NCBI GenBank assembly: GCA_964519035.1
Contig: CAZFKZ010000003.1
Location: 1 to 64,000, forward strand
Reading direction: 5' to 3'
DNA: 64,000 bases
From: CAJJBL01 sp964519035
GTDB taxonomy: Bacteria; Pseudomonadota; Alphaproteobacteria; Puniceispirillales; Marisalimonadaceae
Positions 46,608 through 55,531 of this stretch are shown here, piece by piece. Both the position numbers and the translations under genes were made by a program. The notes beneath the pieces were generated by a model. It did not search any database, had not been told where the DNA came from, and worked only from the letters and a program-made list of their open reading frames with translations. Each line of letters opens with the position of its first letter. Positions within the stretch are counted from its first letter, which is position 1.

Positions 46608-48020
46608 ATGAAAAAAAATGATATAAGTAAAACTAATAGTAGTTCAATATGGGGAGGAAGGTTTACCTCTACTACTAATGCGTCAATGGAAGAATTCAAT
46701 TCTTCAATCCAATTTGACCAAAAACTTTATCTAGAAGATATCGAATGCTCTATTGCTCATGCAGAAATGTTATCTAGACAAAAAATTATTTCTAAAAAAG
46801 ATTTTCTATTAATTAAATCTGGTCTCGATCAGATTAAAAAAGAGATTTCTAATAATGAATTTTCATTTTCTATTAAGTTAGAAGATATTCACATGAATAT
46901 AGAAACTCGTTTAGTAAAAATAATCGGAGATCCAGGAAAAAGACTTCATACTGCTCGTTCAAGAAATGATCAAGTTGCTACTGACATTAAGTTGTGGTTA
47001 AGAAAAAGAATAGATGAAATTGAATTAAAGATCAAAAAGCTTCAAGCAACATTAATCGATAAATCCGAACTTTATTATGATTTATTAATGCCTGGTTATA
47101 CCCATTTGCAGGTAGCTCAACCTGTTACTTTTGGACACCATCTTCTTGCCTATGTTGAAATGTTGGGAAGAGATAGAAGCAGGCTTTTAGACTGTAGAAA
47201 AAGATTAAACGAATTACCACTTGGTTCAGCTGCTTTGGCTGGGACAAGCTATCCTATTGACAGACATTTTGTTTCAAAAAAACTGAATTTTGACAAACCT
47301 ACAGAAAACTCTATGGATGCTGTTTCCGATAGAGACTTTGCAGTAGAGTTTATGTCATCAGCGTCTTTAATAGCGATACATTTATCAAGATTAGCGGAAG
47401 AGCTAGTTATTTGGTCCTCAGACAGATTTAATTTTGTAAAATTGCCAGAGAATTTTACAACTGGTTCAAGTATTATGCCTCAAAAAAGAAATCCTGACGC
47501 AGCTGAGTTAATTAGAGCGAAACCAGGAAGAATTTTTGGGAATTTAATAAACCTTATGACAGTTTTAAAAGGTTTACCTATGAGTTATGGTAAAGATATG
47601 CAAGAAGATAAAGAACCCATCTTTGATACTGTTCTTACAATAGAATCATGTATTATTAATATGGAAGGAATGATTAAAGGTCTAGTACCTTCTTCAGAAA
47701 ACATGCTCAAAGCACTGCAGAAAGGTTTTCCAACAGCTACTGATTTAGCTGATTATTTAGTTACTAAACTAAAAATTCCTTTTAGGGATGCCCATGAAAT
47801 AACAGGTAAAATAGTCTTAATGGCTGAAAAAAAAGATTGTAATCTTGAAGAGCTATCTTTAGAAGAAATACGAAGTATTACTCCTAATGTAGACAGAGAT
47901 ATTTTGAATGTTTTAAAAGTACAAAATTCTGTATCAAGTAGAACATCTTATGGAGGAACGGCTCCATTAAATGTTATGAAGGCTGTTAAAGAAGCAAAAA
48001 TAAGGTTTTTAAAGGATTAA
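46608..48020 (+). CDS. argH: Argininosuccinate lyase
   Basis: Last step of arginine synthesis: splits argininosuccinate to arginine and fumarate. The superfamily signature GSSIMPQKRNPDAAELIR is intact, as are WGGRF, HTARSRNDQVATD and MPGYTHLQVAQPVTFGHH. 470 residues. It heads the argH-lptM-lysA cluster and complements argJ at 16.9 kb. ATG start; no strong ribosome site. Confidence 0.97.
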   Translation: MKKNDISKTNSSSIWGGRFTSTTNASMEEFNSSIQFDQKLYLEDIECSIAHAEMLSRQKIISKKDFLLIKSGLDQIKKEISNNEFSFSIKLEDIHMNIETRLVKIIGDPGKRLHTARSRNDQVATDIKLWLRKRIDEIELKIKKLQATLIDKSELYYDLLMPGYTHLQVAQPVTFGHHLLAYVEMLGRDRSRLLDCRKRLNELPLGSAALAGTSYPIDRHFVSKKLNFDKPTENSMDAVSDRDFAVEFMSSASLIAIHLSRLAEELVIWSSDRFNFVKLPENFTTGSSIMPQKRNPDAAELIRAKPGRIFGNLINLMTVLKGLPMSYGKDMQEDKEPIFDTVLTIESCIINMEGMIKGLVPSSENMLKALQKGFPTATDLADYLVTKLKIPFRDAHEITGKIVLMAEKKDCNLEELSLEEIRSITPNVDRDILNVLKVQNSVSSRTSYGGTAPLNVMKAVKEAKIRFLKD

Positions 48021-48026
48021 AAATAT

Positions 48027-48140
48027 ATGAAAAATAAAATTCTAATATTAATTTCTATTATATTTGTTTCAACTTTTTTTTCTAATTGTGGTAGAAAATC
48101 TGAACCTTTAAAACCTTCACAAATCAATAAGATGAATTAA
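48027..48140 (+). CDS. lptM: Small lipoprotein, LptM (YifL)-like, 37 aa
   Basis: A 37-residue frame between argH and lysA, the conserved place of LptM/YifL. It has MKNK, a hydrophobic stretch (5-18), then a cysteine at residue 21 followed by GRKSEPLKP, which fits the family pattern CGxK.P...P. The residues before the cysteine are FFSN, an unusual lipobox with Asn at -1. LptM assists disulfide maturation of the LPS transporter LptD in E. coli; the same role here is inferred. Gaps of 6 and 9 nt to its neighbours point to one operon. Confidence 0.78.
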   Translation: MKNKILILISIIFVSTFFSNCGRKSEPLKPSQINKMN

Positions 48141-48149
48141 ATATTTATA

Positions 48150-49418
48150 ATGAACTCTATTGGATTTTATAAGGATAAAAATGGCGACCTTTATGTACAA
48201 GACATAAAGGTGAGTGATCTAGCACAAAAATATGGAACGCCTCTATTCATTTACGATACTGGTCTAATGAGAGAAAGGTATAACACTTTTATAGATTCAA
48301 TTAGTAGAGTCAAAGGCAATATACATTATGCAATTAAAGCAAATGATGCTCTTGGAATAATAAGTTATTTTGCTAATTTAGGCGCTGGAGCAGATATAGT
48401 TTCTATTGGTGAGTTTAAGAAATGTGTTGCAGCGGGCATAAAACCAGAAAAAATTATTTTTTCTGGTGTTGGTAAAGAAAAGTATGAAATTGAGTTTGCT
48501 TTAAAAAATAATGTCCAACAATTTAATATAGAATCTGATGAAGAGCTTGATGATATACAAACAATAGCTTCTGAGCTAAAAATTGTTGCAAATATATGTC
48601 TGAGAGTTAACCCAGATATTAGTCCAGATACACATAAGAAAATATCAACTGGTGCAAAAAGTACAAAGTTTGGTGTTGACTTTAAAGATGCAAAAAAAAT
48701 ATATGAAAAACTTCATAACCTTGATTATATAAATCCTGTAGGTTTAGCCGTGCATATAGGATCACAAATTTTTGATTTTAATTACTTTTTACAGGCTTAC
48801 TCACATCTTAAAAGTTTAGCGGATGATTTAAGAAAACATAATTTCCATGTTCCAAGACTTGATCTTGGAGGTGGCATTGGAATAAATTATGATAGCAACA
48901 AATCTCCTAACTTTACTGAGTATAAAAAAATTATTTCTAATTTATTTGAAAATACTGATTATGAATTAAGTTTTGAACCTGGAAGAAGTTTAATTGCGGA
49001 AGCTGGCATTTTGATAACTAAAGTTATAAGGAACAAAAAAACTATTGATAAGAATTTTATTATAGTTGATGTTGGAATGAATAACCTCATACGACCAACA
49101 TTGTATGATGCATTTCATATAATAGAACCAGTAAATAAAAATAATAATTTGCCCATCATTGCTGATATAGTTGGACCTATTTGTGAAACAGGTGACTATA
49201 TTGCTTTGAATAGAACTATTAATAATGTTCAAAATGAAGATCTTTTAGCTATAAGAACTACCGGTGCTTATTCTTCTGTTATGAGTTCAAACTATAATGC
49301 AAGAGCTAACGCTAATGAAATTATCATATATGATAACAAAGATCATTTAATAAAAGAGAGTGAGACTATCGAAAAATTAATTAATAAAGAAAAAGTGGTA
49401 CGTTTCACTGAAAATTAA
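48150..49418 (+). CDS. lysA: Diaminopimelate decarboxylase
   Basis: PLP enzyme that makes lysine from meso-diaminopimelate. The PLP lysine lies in HYAIKANDA (about residue 64). Also present are VHIGSQI, LDLGGGIGI, SFEPGRSLIAEAG and the active-site CETGD with GAYSSVMSSNYN. 422 residues. It follows lptM and overlaps the 3' end of the convergent zinc-ribbon gene by 14 nt. Completes the pathway that begins with lysC in this window. Confidence 0.97.
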   Translation: MNSIGFYKDKNGDLYVQDIKVSDLAQKYGTPLFIYDTGLMRERYNTFIDSISRVKGNIHYAIKANDALGIISYFANLGAGADIVSIGEFKKCVAAGIKPEKIIFSGVGKEKYEIEFALKNNVQQFNIESDEELDDIQTIASELKIVANICLRVNPDISPDTHKKISTGAKSTKFGVDFKDAKKIYEKLHNLDYINPVGLAVHIGSQIFDFNYFLQAYSHLKSLADDLRKHNFHVPRLDLGGGIGINYDSNKSPNFTEYKKIISNLFENTDYELSFEPGRSLIAEAGILITKVIRNKKTIDKNFIIVDVGMNNLIRPTLYDAFHIIEPVNKNNNLPIIADIVGPICETGDYIALNRTINNVQNEDLLAIRTTGAYSSVMSSNYNARANANEIIIYDNKDHLIKESETIEKLINKEKVVRFTEN

Positions 49419-50271
49419 ATATTTCTTTTAAAATAGTTGCTCTAACACTTATATTTTCTTTTTTAAACTCTACCCCAACAGTCTTACTAAATTGGATCTT
49501 AGAATATGGTTTTAAAACTTTATCACTCATTGAAATAGTTTTTTCTAAAAGAATTTTTCCATCCTCCATAAATGCTAAAACTTTAATTTTTGGTAACATA
49601 ACCGGATGAGGTGAATCATTTTTAAGAAACCCAAAAAATTTGACTTTATTCTTTTGCAAAGTTGCACCAAAATCAACTATTTTAATATATTTCAATTCTG
49701 TCAATATAGGTAGTTTTATTAATTTGAGGTATTTATTGAATGAAGGTGCATATTTTTCAGAATGAGATGGAAAATACGTATAACTATAACCAACTATAAT
49801 AGATCTAAAAAATAGAAAACAACTTAAAAATAATAAAAATCCAAATAAAAATAAAGGTAATTTTTTTATTTTTCTTTTATTAATATTCTCTTTTTTTTTA
49901 TTTATTGGCTGCTTATCAACTGGTTGAATAGTTTTTAACTTTGATGCAGATAATTCAGCAGCTATTTCTGCTACAGATTTATTTTTTAGTTCTAAAATTG
50001 AGTTTTTAGAATCTGACAACTGTTTAGATTTATTCTCTACAGCAGATTTGATCCAAGCCAGTTCTTCTTTAACTTTATTAATTTCATTTTTATCTTCATT
50101 ACTAACTAAAACGTTTTTAGATTTTTCAATAATTATATTTTCTTCAGTCTTATTTAAAGTGAAGTTCCATTTCTCTCCACAAACACTACATTTAAGCCAA
50201 GCAATTTTTTCAGATAATATACTTTCGTCTAAATGAAATACGGTTCCACAGGATTTACATGTCTCATTCAT
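49405..50271 (-). CDS. MJ0042-type zinc-ribbon membrane protein (DUF3426-like)
   Basis: 288 residues. The N-terminus is a zinc ribbon, CKSCGTVFHLDESILSEKIAWLKCSVCGEKW (written here in parts: C5, C8, C31, C34 pattern). A charged linker leads to a single membrane helix (about 137-157), then an extracytoplasmic domain with conserved beta-type segments (about 185-288; VKFFGFLKNDSPHPV). This architecture is common in Alphaproteobacteria next to ftsE, but function is unknown. Divergent from the YdcF-like gene; ATG start. Confidence 0.8.
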   Translation of the reverse strand: MNETCKSCGTVFHLDESILSEKIAWLKCSVCGEKWNFTLNKTEENIIIEKSKNVLVSNEDKNEINKVKEELAWIKSAVENKSKQLSDSKNSILELKNKSVAEIAAELSASKLKTIQPVDKQPINKKKENINKRKIKKLPLFLFGFLLFLSCFLFFRSIIVGYSYTYFPSHSEKYAPSFNKYLKLIKLPILTELKYIKIVDFGATLQKNKVKFFGFLKNDSPHPVMLPKIKVLAFMEDGKILLEKTISMSDKVLKPYSKIQFSKTVGVEFKKENISVRATILKEIFNFQ

Positions 50272-50371
50272 TAAAAAACCTTTACAAAAATAAAAAAATT
50301 GTAATTTACTGTATACTAAGCATCAGTTTTTTGCCAACATGTTTAACATAAATTAAAAAATGACAATCTAA

Positions 50372-50995
50372 ATGATAAAATATATTTATAAAAAAAAAAT
50401 TCCTTTAATCATTATAAGTATATTTATTTTGTGGTTTGTTGGTTTATTCAATTATAAAGAAAAAATTGTGACCTTGAGAAAAAGTTCTTTTGTACAGGCT
50501 ACTAATATTGTTATTTTAACTGGTGGATCTAATAGAATTAAAGGTGGTCTTAAAATCATAAATAACTTTAATAAGTCAGATTTGAACAATATAAGATTAT
50601 TAATTAGTGGAACGGGTAAAGGTTTTACAAAGTTAAGTGTAAATAAAATGTTATCAAAAAAAAATGATTTTTATTCTTTTATTAAATGTTGTGTGGAACT
50701 AGATAGTAAGTCTAAAAATACTTATTCAAACGCAATTCAAACTAAAAAATGGGTTGACAAAAACAATATTAATCAATTTATTTTAATTACTAGCAACTAT
50801 CACATGCCAAGAGCTTTATTAGAATTAAGAGAGCAAATTCCTAGTATTAAAATTTTTGAATATCCAATAAATCCAACAAAGCACGAAATTAAAAACTGGA
50901 TATATTCATTTGAAACTTTTTTCTTAGTTTTTGTTGAATATTCTAAGTATCAATTAGCCAAAATTAGAATTAAAACAAAAAAATTAATACTTTAA
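50372..50995 (+). CDS. YdcF/SanA-like DUF218 protein
   Basis: 207-residue membrane-anchored protein with one N-terminal helix (about 9-26). DUF218 motifs are present: NIVILTGGSNRIKGG, LLISGTGKG and LITSNYHMPRALLEL, with the conserved SNxxH. Relatives act in envelope maintenance; the reaction is unknown. In related genomes the order is zinc-ribbon protein, ftsE, ftsX, ydcF, plsC; here the ydcF-like gene lies directly beside the zinc-ribbon gene in divergent orientation. Confidence 0.85.
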   Translation: MIKYIYKKKIPLIIISIFILWFVGLFNYKEKIVTLRKSSFVQATNIVILTGGSNRIKGGLKIINNFNKSDLNNIRLLISGTGKGFTKLSVNKMLSKKNDFYSFIKCCVELDSKSKNTYSNAIQTKKWVDKNNINQFILITSNYHMPRALLELREQIPSIKIFEYPINPTKHEIKNWIYSFETFFLVFVEYSKYQLAKIRIKTKKLIL

Positions 50996-50996
50996 T

Positions 50997-51875
50997 TTAA
51001 TTTTGTCCTGCATCTATTATTTTTTTTCTGATAGATCTAGTTCTTGAAAAAAAGGTATGCAATTTATCTCCATCTTTTTTTCTGATTGCTTTTTGTAAAT
51101 CTGATAAATCTTCATTAAACCTTTGAAGCATTTCTAACACTGCATCGGAATTATTAATAAAAACATCCCTCCACATTATTGGGTCAGATGAAGCAATTCG
51201 AGTAAAATCTCTAAATCCAGATGCTGAAAACTTAATAACGTCATTTTTTAAATCATTTTCTAAATCCGAAGCAGTTCCAACAATTGTAAAGGCAATTAAA
51301 TGAGGTAAGTGAGAGGTAATTGCTAGAATTTTATCATGGTAATTCATATTTATAGTTTCAATTTTTGATCCTAAAGTTATAAAAAAATTACCTAATAATT
51401 TTGTTTGCTTTGTTTCTTTGTCAGATATTATAAGCCAATACCTATTTTCAAATAAAGATGCAAAACCTGCTTTGGGACCTGAGTACTCAGTTCCTGCTAA
51501 TGGATGAGAAGGTATGAAATAAACATTATTTGGTAAATGAGGGTTAATATCTTTAATAACAGATCTCTTAGTTGAACCTGTATCAGTAATAATTGCATTT
51601 TTTTTAATATATGGTGCAATTAATTTTGCTACATCTGACATTTTACCTACTGGTATTGAAAGAATTATTAAATCAGCATCTTTAATTGCTTTTTTTATAT
51701 CTTCAAATACAAAAGAAGCAATTTTCATTTTTTTCACTAAAGCTCTATGATCAGGGTTAATATCGTAAGCCATAGTTATTATCTGTTTATCTGCTTTCTC
51801 TTTAATTGCATGAAGAATTGAGGTGCCAATAAGACCTAAACCTATAACAGAAATTTTTTTAAAAGTTATTGCCAT
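50997..51875 (-). CDS. tyrC: Prephenate/arogenate dehydrogenase
   Basis: NAD(P)-dependent enzyme of tyrosine synthesis. The Rossmann motif is ISVIGLGLIGTSILHAI; ITDTGSTKRSV and FIPSHPLAGTEYSGP contain the catalytic histidine, followed by ASGFRDFTRIASSDP. 292 residues without an ACT or mutase domain, the cyclohexadienyl dehydrogenase type. Its ATG overlaps the hisC TGA by one base, so the pair is translationally coupled. HisC likely supplies the aromatic transaminase step as well, as is known in this class. Confidence 0.93.
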   Translation of the reverse strand: MAITFKKISVIGLGLIGTSILHAIKEKADKQIITMAYDINPDHRALVKKMKIASFVFEDIKKAIKDADLIILSIPVGKMSDVAKLIAPYIKKNAIITDTGSTKRSVIKDINPHLPNNVYFIPSHPLAGTEYSGPKAGFASLFENRYWLIISDKETKQTKLLGNFFITLGSKIETINMNYHDKILAITSHLPHLIAFTIVGTASDLENDLKNDVIKFSASGFRDFTRIASSDPIMWRDVFINNSDAVLEMLQRFNEDLSDLQKAIRKKDGDKLHTFFSRTRSIRKKIIDAGQN

Positions 51876-52966
51876 CAGAACTTTTCTAAGAAAACTTTTA
51901 ATTCTTTTATTAATATTAAATTTTCTTCATCAGTGCCTAATGAAACCCTTAGATAATTTGATAAATTATAAACAGACATGCCTCTAACCAAAATACCTTT
52001 ACTGGCAAGAAAATTTTCTGCATTTTGAGCATTATATCGTTTTTCATTTGAAAATTTTATTAGAAGAAAATTTGCAACAGATGGTTCAAATGATAAATCT
52101 AAACCTTTTAATTCCTTTTCAAGCCATTTCATACTTTTAGTATTATGCTCTATAGATTTAAGTTGAAAGTTAATATCTTCAATTGCAGCCTTTCCAGCAA
52201 TCATAGCCAGCATATTTACACTAAATGGACCCCTAACTTTCATAAGATTGTCTAAAATATAATTAGAACAATATCCCCAACCTAATCTTAATGAGGCAAG
52301 ACCATGCATTTTAGAAAATGTTCTAAGCATTATTACATTTTCATAATTATTTACTAACTCACTTCCATCTATATAATCTGGATTAATTATAAACTCACTG
52401 TAAGCGGCGTCATAAACTAATAAAACATCTGAAGGGATTGACTTATGTAGTCTGATTATTTCTTCTTTAGGTACAAAAGTTCCAGTCGGATTATTAGCAT
52501 TTGCGAGAAAAATTAACTTTGTTTTTTTTGTTATTTTGGCAATTATATTATCAATATTTACTGTTAGATGGTTATCCTTTGCAATAACACCAACTGCACC
52601 TGCAATTTCTATTGCTTGTGGAAACTGTAAAAAACCATACTCTGTATATATGCATTCATCATCGGGTCCAAGAAAAGCTTGAGCTAAGATTGAAATCAGC
52701 TCATCTGAGCCATTTCCTAAGATAATCTTGTTTCTATCAAGGTTATATCTTTTCGCAATTGCTTCAACTAATTCCTTACTTACTTGAGGAGGGTATCTAT
52801 TTAAATTTGAAGAGAAGTTATTAATAGCTTGGACAGCTTTTAATGAAGTGCCTAATGCGCTTTCATTAGCTGATAGTCTAATTAATTTTGTTTTAGAAGC
52901 CTTACCAAAATTTGGTTTATATGATTTTAATTTTTCAATACTATTTTTTGCAGATGGAGCTAGCAT
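51875..52966 (-). CDS. hisC: Histidinol-phosphate aminotransferase
   Basis: PLP aminotransferase of histidine synthesis, in many alphaproteobacteria also acting on aromatic keto acids. Motifs: LSANESALGTS, LGNGSDELI, ANANNPTGTF, VYDAAYSEF and the PLP lysine in RTFSKMHGLASLRLGWG. 363 residues. It sits between chorismate mutase and tyrC, which supports a dual role in aromatic amino acid synthesis. Confidence 0.95.
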   Translation of the reverse strand: MLAPSAKNSIEKLKSYKPNFGKASKTKLIRLSANESALGTSLKAVQAINNFSSNLNRYPPQVSKELVEAIAKRYNLDRNKIILGNGSDELISILAQAFLGPDDECIYTEYGFLQFPQAIEIAGAVGVIAKDNHLTVNIDNIIAKITKKTKLIFLANANNPTGTFVPKEEIIRLHKSIPSDVLLVYDAAYSEFIINPDYIDGSELVNNYENVIMLRTFSKMHGLASLRLGWGYCSNYILDNLMKVRGPFSVNMLAMIAGKAAIEDINFQLKSIEHNTKSMKWLEKELKGLDLSFEPSVANFLLIKFSNEKRYNAQNAENFLASKGILVRGMSVYNLSNYLRVSLGTDEENLILIKELKVFLEKF

Positions 52967-52979
52967 TAATTATTATCCT

Positions 52980-53510
52980 CTAGTTTGTGTTTTTCAGTTT
53001 TATGATATTATAATTTTTTTGATCAGATGTTTTAAATATAGGTACATTAGCTAATATTTCAAAATTAACTTTAATATCGCTATGCTTCTCGATATTTTTA
53101 ACACTTTCTTGATCTATAAAACCTATATCTATATCTTGCTTTTCCAATGAGGCTAACAAACTTACAAAACTTATATAATTAGTAGTTTCAAAATAATTAC
53201 CGAAATGCCCTAAATAAGCTGATTTTATTTCATCATTATTTCCAGCTACTCCTATTTTAAGTTTCTTTTGCATAGATAAATTTAAAGATATAATTTGGCG
53301 CCATACTTTTTCAACTAAAAATTTATCAAGTCCAAAGGATACTAATTTTTTAATTAGCTTTTCTTCTCTTAGAGGATCAAAAGGGAAATCGCCTTTTTTT
53401 GCTTTCATAATCTTTGATGCCAACGATTGTCTTTCAGTTATTAGTTTTGACAACTCAAGGTCAATATCATCAATTCTTAATCTCAGATTATCTAATTCTG
53501 AATTACTCAT
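52980..53510 (-). CDS. Chorismate mutase (AroQ type) with C-terminal extension
   Basis: Converts chorismate to prephenate. The AroQ helical domain is residues 1-80, with LRLRIDDIDLELSKLITERQSLASKI and PLREEKLIKKL. The remaining 95 residues (KLKIGVAGNNDEIKSAYLG and on) are not part of AroQ; they resemble the start of a substrate-binding fold like that of prephenate dehydratase but are too short to be active. Alphaproteobacterial chorismate mutases of this operon are usually longer (about 280 residues, from memory), so the extension may be shrunken. First gene of the aroQ-hisC-tyrC unit. Confidence 0.85.
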   Translation of the reverse strand: MSNSELDNLRLRIDDIDLELSKLITERQSLASKIMKAKKGDFPFDPLREEKLIKKLVSFGLDKFLVEKVWRQIISLNLSMQKKLKIGVAGNNDEIKSAYLGHFGNYFETTNYISFVSLLASLEKQDIDIGFIDQESVKNIEKHSDIKVNFEILANVPIFKTSDQKNYNIIKLKNTN

Positions 53511-53608
53511 ATTATTCCTTTAAAATTGTAAAATTTATTCTTATCTTTACTTCAAAAATATGTTTTATTTAAATTAATATTTTAACATGCTTGGTAAATA
53601 GGAACAAA

Positions 53609-54373
53609 ATGATCCATATAGAAATTATAAATGCCCTGTCTGACAATTATATCTATTTATTACGTAATGATAAAGAAAATATTACAGCAGTTATTGACCC
53701 TGGTGAAGCTGAGCCTATATCAAGGTTTTTAAGAGATAATAATTTGAATTTAAATCAAATTATTAATACTCATCACCACAATGATCATACAGGTGGCAAT
53801 AAAGAACTTAAAAAAATTTGGGGGGCTACGATAATTGCACCCTCATATGAAAAAGGCCGAATACCTAATGTAGATATCTATGTTTCTGAGGGTGATTCTA
53901 TTTCAATAGCGGGAGAAAATGCTCAAGTAATACATACACCAGGACATACATTAGACCATATATGCTTTTATATTCCTGATCAAAAATACTTATTTTCTGG
54001 AGACACACTGTTCTACTTAGGTTGTGGAAGAGTTTTCGAAGGAACTATGGAACAGATGTGGAACAGCCTTCTAAAACTCAAATCACTCCCAGACGACACT
54101 TTAGTTTATTGTGGGCACGAATATACATTATCTAACTCTAAATTTTCTATTCATATTGATCCTAATAATCAATTATTAAAAAAAACATGTGACGATATTA
54201 AAAACAAAAGAGCTAAAAATCTTTCAACTATCCCTTTCTCATTAGGGCAAGAAAAACTTATTAATCCATTTTTAAGAGCTGATGATAAAATTTTAATGGA
54301 TTCTTTAGATTTAAATATAGATAATCCTGAAATTTTTTTTAAAGAAATACGAAATCAAAAAGATAATTTTTAA
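53609..54373 (+). CDS. gloB: Hydroxyacylglutathione hydrolase (glyoxalase II)
   Basis: Metallo-beta-lactamase-fold enzyme that hydrolyses S-lactoylglutathione in methylglyoxal detoxification. The di-metal motif NTHHHNDHTGG is complete, with HTPGHTLDHICFY, FSGDTLFYLGCGRVFEG and CGHEYTLSN. 254 residues from the ATG at 53609, which has AGGA 5 nt upstream; a TTG at 53591 would add six residues. Its stop shares TTAA with the convergent folB. Confidence 0.95.
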   Translation: MIHIEIINALSDNYIYLLRNDKENITAVIDPGEAEPISRFLRDNNLNLNQIINTHHHNDHTGGNKELKKIWGATIIAPSYEKGRIPNVDIYVSEGDSISIAGENAQVIHTPGHTLDHICFYIPDQKYLFSGDTLFYLGCGRVFEGTMEQMWNSLLKLKSLPDDTLVYCGHEYTLSNSKFSIHIDPNNQLLKKTCDDIKNKRAKNLSTIPFSLGQEKLINPFLRADDKILMDSLDLNIDNPEIFFKEIRNQKDNF

Positions 54374-54729
54374 ATATTAGACAATTCGTAAGTGACTTCA
54401 CAATCAGAAAAAATATCCGGCTTGGTTATATTAACTTTAGCTCCAACAACAAATTGATTTTTAATAATTTTTTTATGAATTTCGTTTGATAAAATTTCTA
54501 GTAATTGAAAATGTTTGTTTTTAATGATGTTGTGCACAATCTTTCTAAACTGGCTATAGTCTTGAGTTTCATGTAAATTATCTTTCATGGGCTCAGATTC
54601 ATTAGTAAGCAAGATTTCTATATTTATAATAATTTTTTGTTTATTTTTTTTTTCAATTTCATAAACGCCAACAGAAGCCATTAATTCAAAGTTACTGATA
54701 ATAATTTTTCTTGTTCGTGAATTTGACAT
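54370..54729 (-). CDS. folB: Dihydroneopterin aldolase
   Basis: 119-residue FolB-fold enzyme of folate synthesis, splitting dihydroneopterin. Seen: ELMASVGVYEIEKKNKQKIIINIE near the start with the conserved GVxxxE region, the active-site lysine region AKVNITKP and the conserved YSQF segment. It lies downstream of an SDR gene like the dihydropterin reductase FolM, a common pair. ATG start. Confidence 0.9.
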   Translation of the reverse strand: MSNSRTRKIIISNFELMASVGVYEIEKKNKQKIIINIEILLTNESEPMKDNLHETQDYSQFRKIVHNIIKNKHFQLLEILSNEIHKKIIKNQFVVGAKVNITKPDIFSDCEVTYELSNI

Positions 54730-54751
54730 TATTTTCTCACTTTAAATCTGT

Positions 54752-55525
54752 TTATAAACCAACATCTCTTCTTGGAGGAGCAAGATGGGCACCACCGTCA
54801 AGGACAGTAACTTGTCCAGTTATGGATTTAGTATCTAATAAAAATTTAATTCCTTTTGTTATTTCTTCTACAGTAGAAGAAGATTTAAGTAAGTTTTTTT
54901 TATGAGACTCTTCAAATAAATGTTGATTTTGTCCTGGTGCAGGCAAGGTAATCCCTGGAGCAATTCCATTTACCCTTATGCTTGATGCATATGAAAGTGC
55001 TGACATCGTAGTAAGGCCATACATTGCTTGTTTAGACAAAGTATAGCTATAATAATCTGGATTTAATCCAAACAATTTTGCATCTAAAATATTAATTACT
55101 ATTCCTTGTAAATTGATATCGTGTTTTTTGTTTTTTGTGATAAACCCAGCTAAGGCTTGAGTTAAAAGAGCTGGAGCAGTAAAATTAACAGACATATGAT
55201 TATTTAAATCTATCAAATTAAAATCGTTACCATTATCTTTTTTGAATAAACCAGCATTATTTATTAATCCTACCCACATTGATTTTAATTTCTTTACATC
55301 ATTAATTAATTTTTCTACTTGTTCTACCTTTGTTAAATTAGCTTGATGTAAACTAACTCTACCTCCTTGTTTTACAATTTCTTTTGCTGTTTCCTCAGCT
55401 TCCACTTTTGAATTATTATAATGTAAAGCAATATCCCAACCGTCTTTGATAAGATCAATTGCTATATATCTTCCTAATCTTTTGGCTGATGCTGTTACTA
55501 ATATTGTTTGATTTTTAAAATTCAA
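54752..55525 (-). CDS. SDR-family oxidoreductase, probable pteridine reductase (FolM-like)
   Basis: Short-chain dehydrogenase of 257 residues. The cofactor site starts ILVTASAKRLGRYIAIDLI with TGxxxRxG-type spacing, followed by INNAG and the catalytic Y-x-x-x-K in YTLSKQAM. The region PGITLPAPGQ and the C-terminal GAHLAPPRRDV resemble FolM/PTR1-type reductases; with folB next door, dihydromonapterin or dihydrofolate reduction is likely, but this is inference. Start is TTG at 55525 with GGAT upstream. The ABC ATPase gene ends 6 nt before. Confidence 0.85.
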   Translation of the reverse strand: MNFKNQTILVTASAKRLGRYIAIDLIKDGWDIALHYNNSKVEAEETAKEIVKQGGRVSLHQANLTKVEQVEKLINDVKKLKSMWVGLINNAGLFKKDNGNDFNLIDLNNHMSVNFTAPALLTQALAGFITKNKKHDINLQGIVINILDAKLFGLNPDYYSYTLSKQAMYGLTTMSALSYASSIRVNGIAPGITLPAPGQNQHLFEESHKKNLLKSSSTVEEITKGIKFLLDTKSITGQVTVLDGGAHLAPPRRDVGL

Positions 55526-55531
55526 ATTTAA

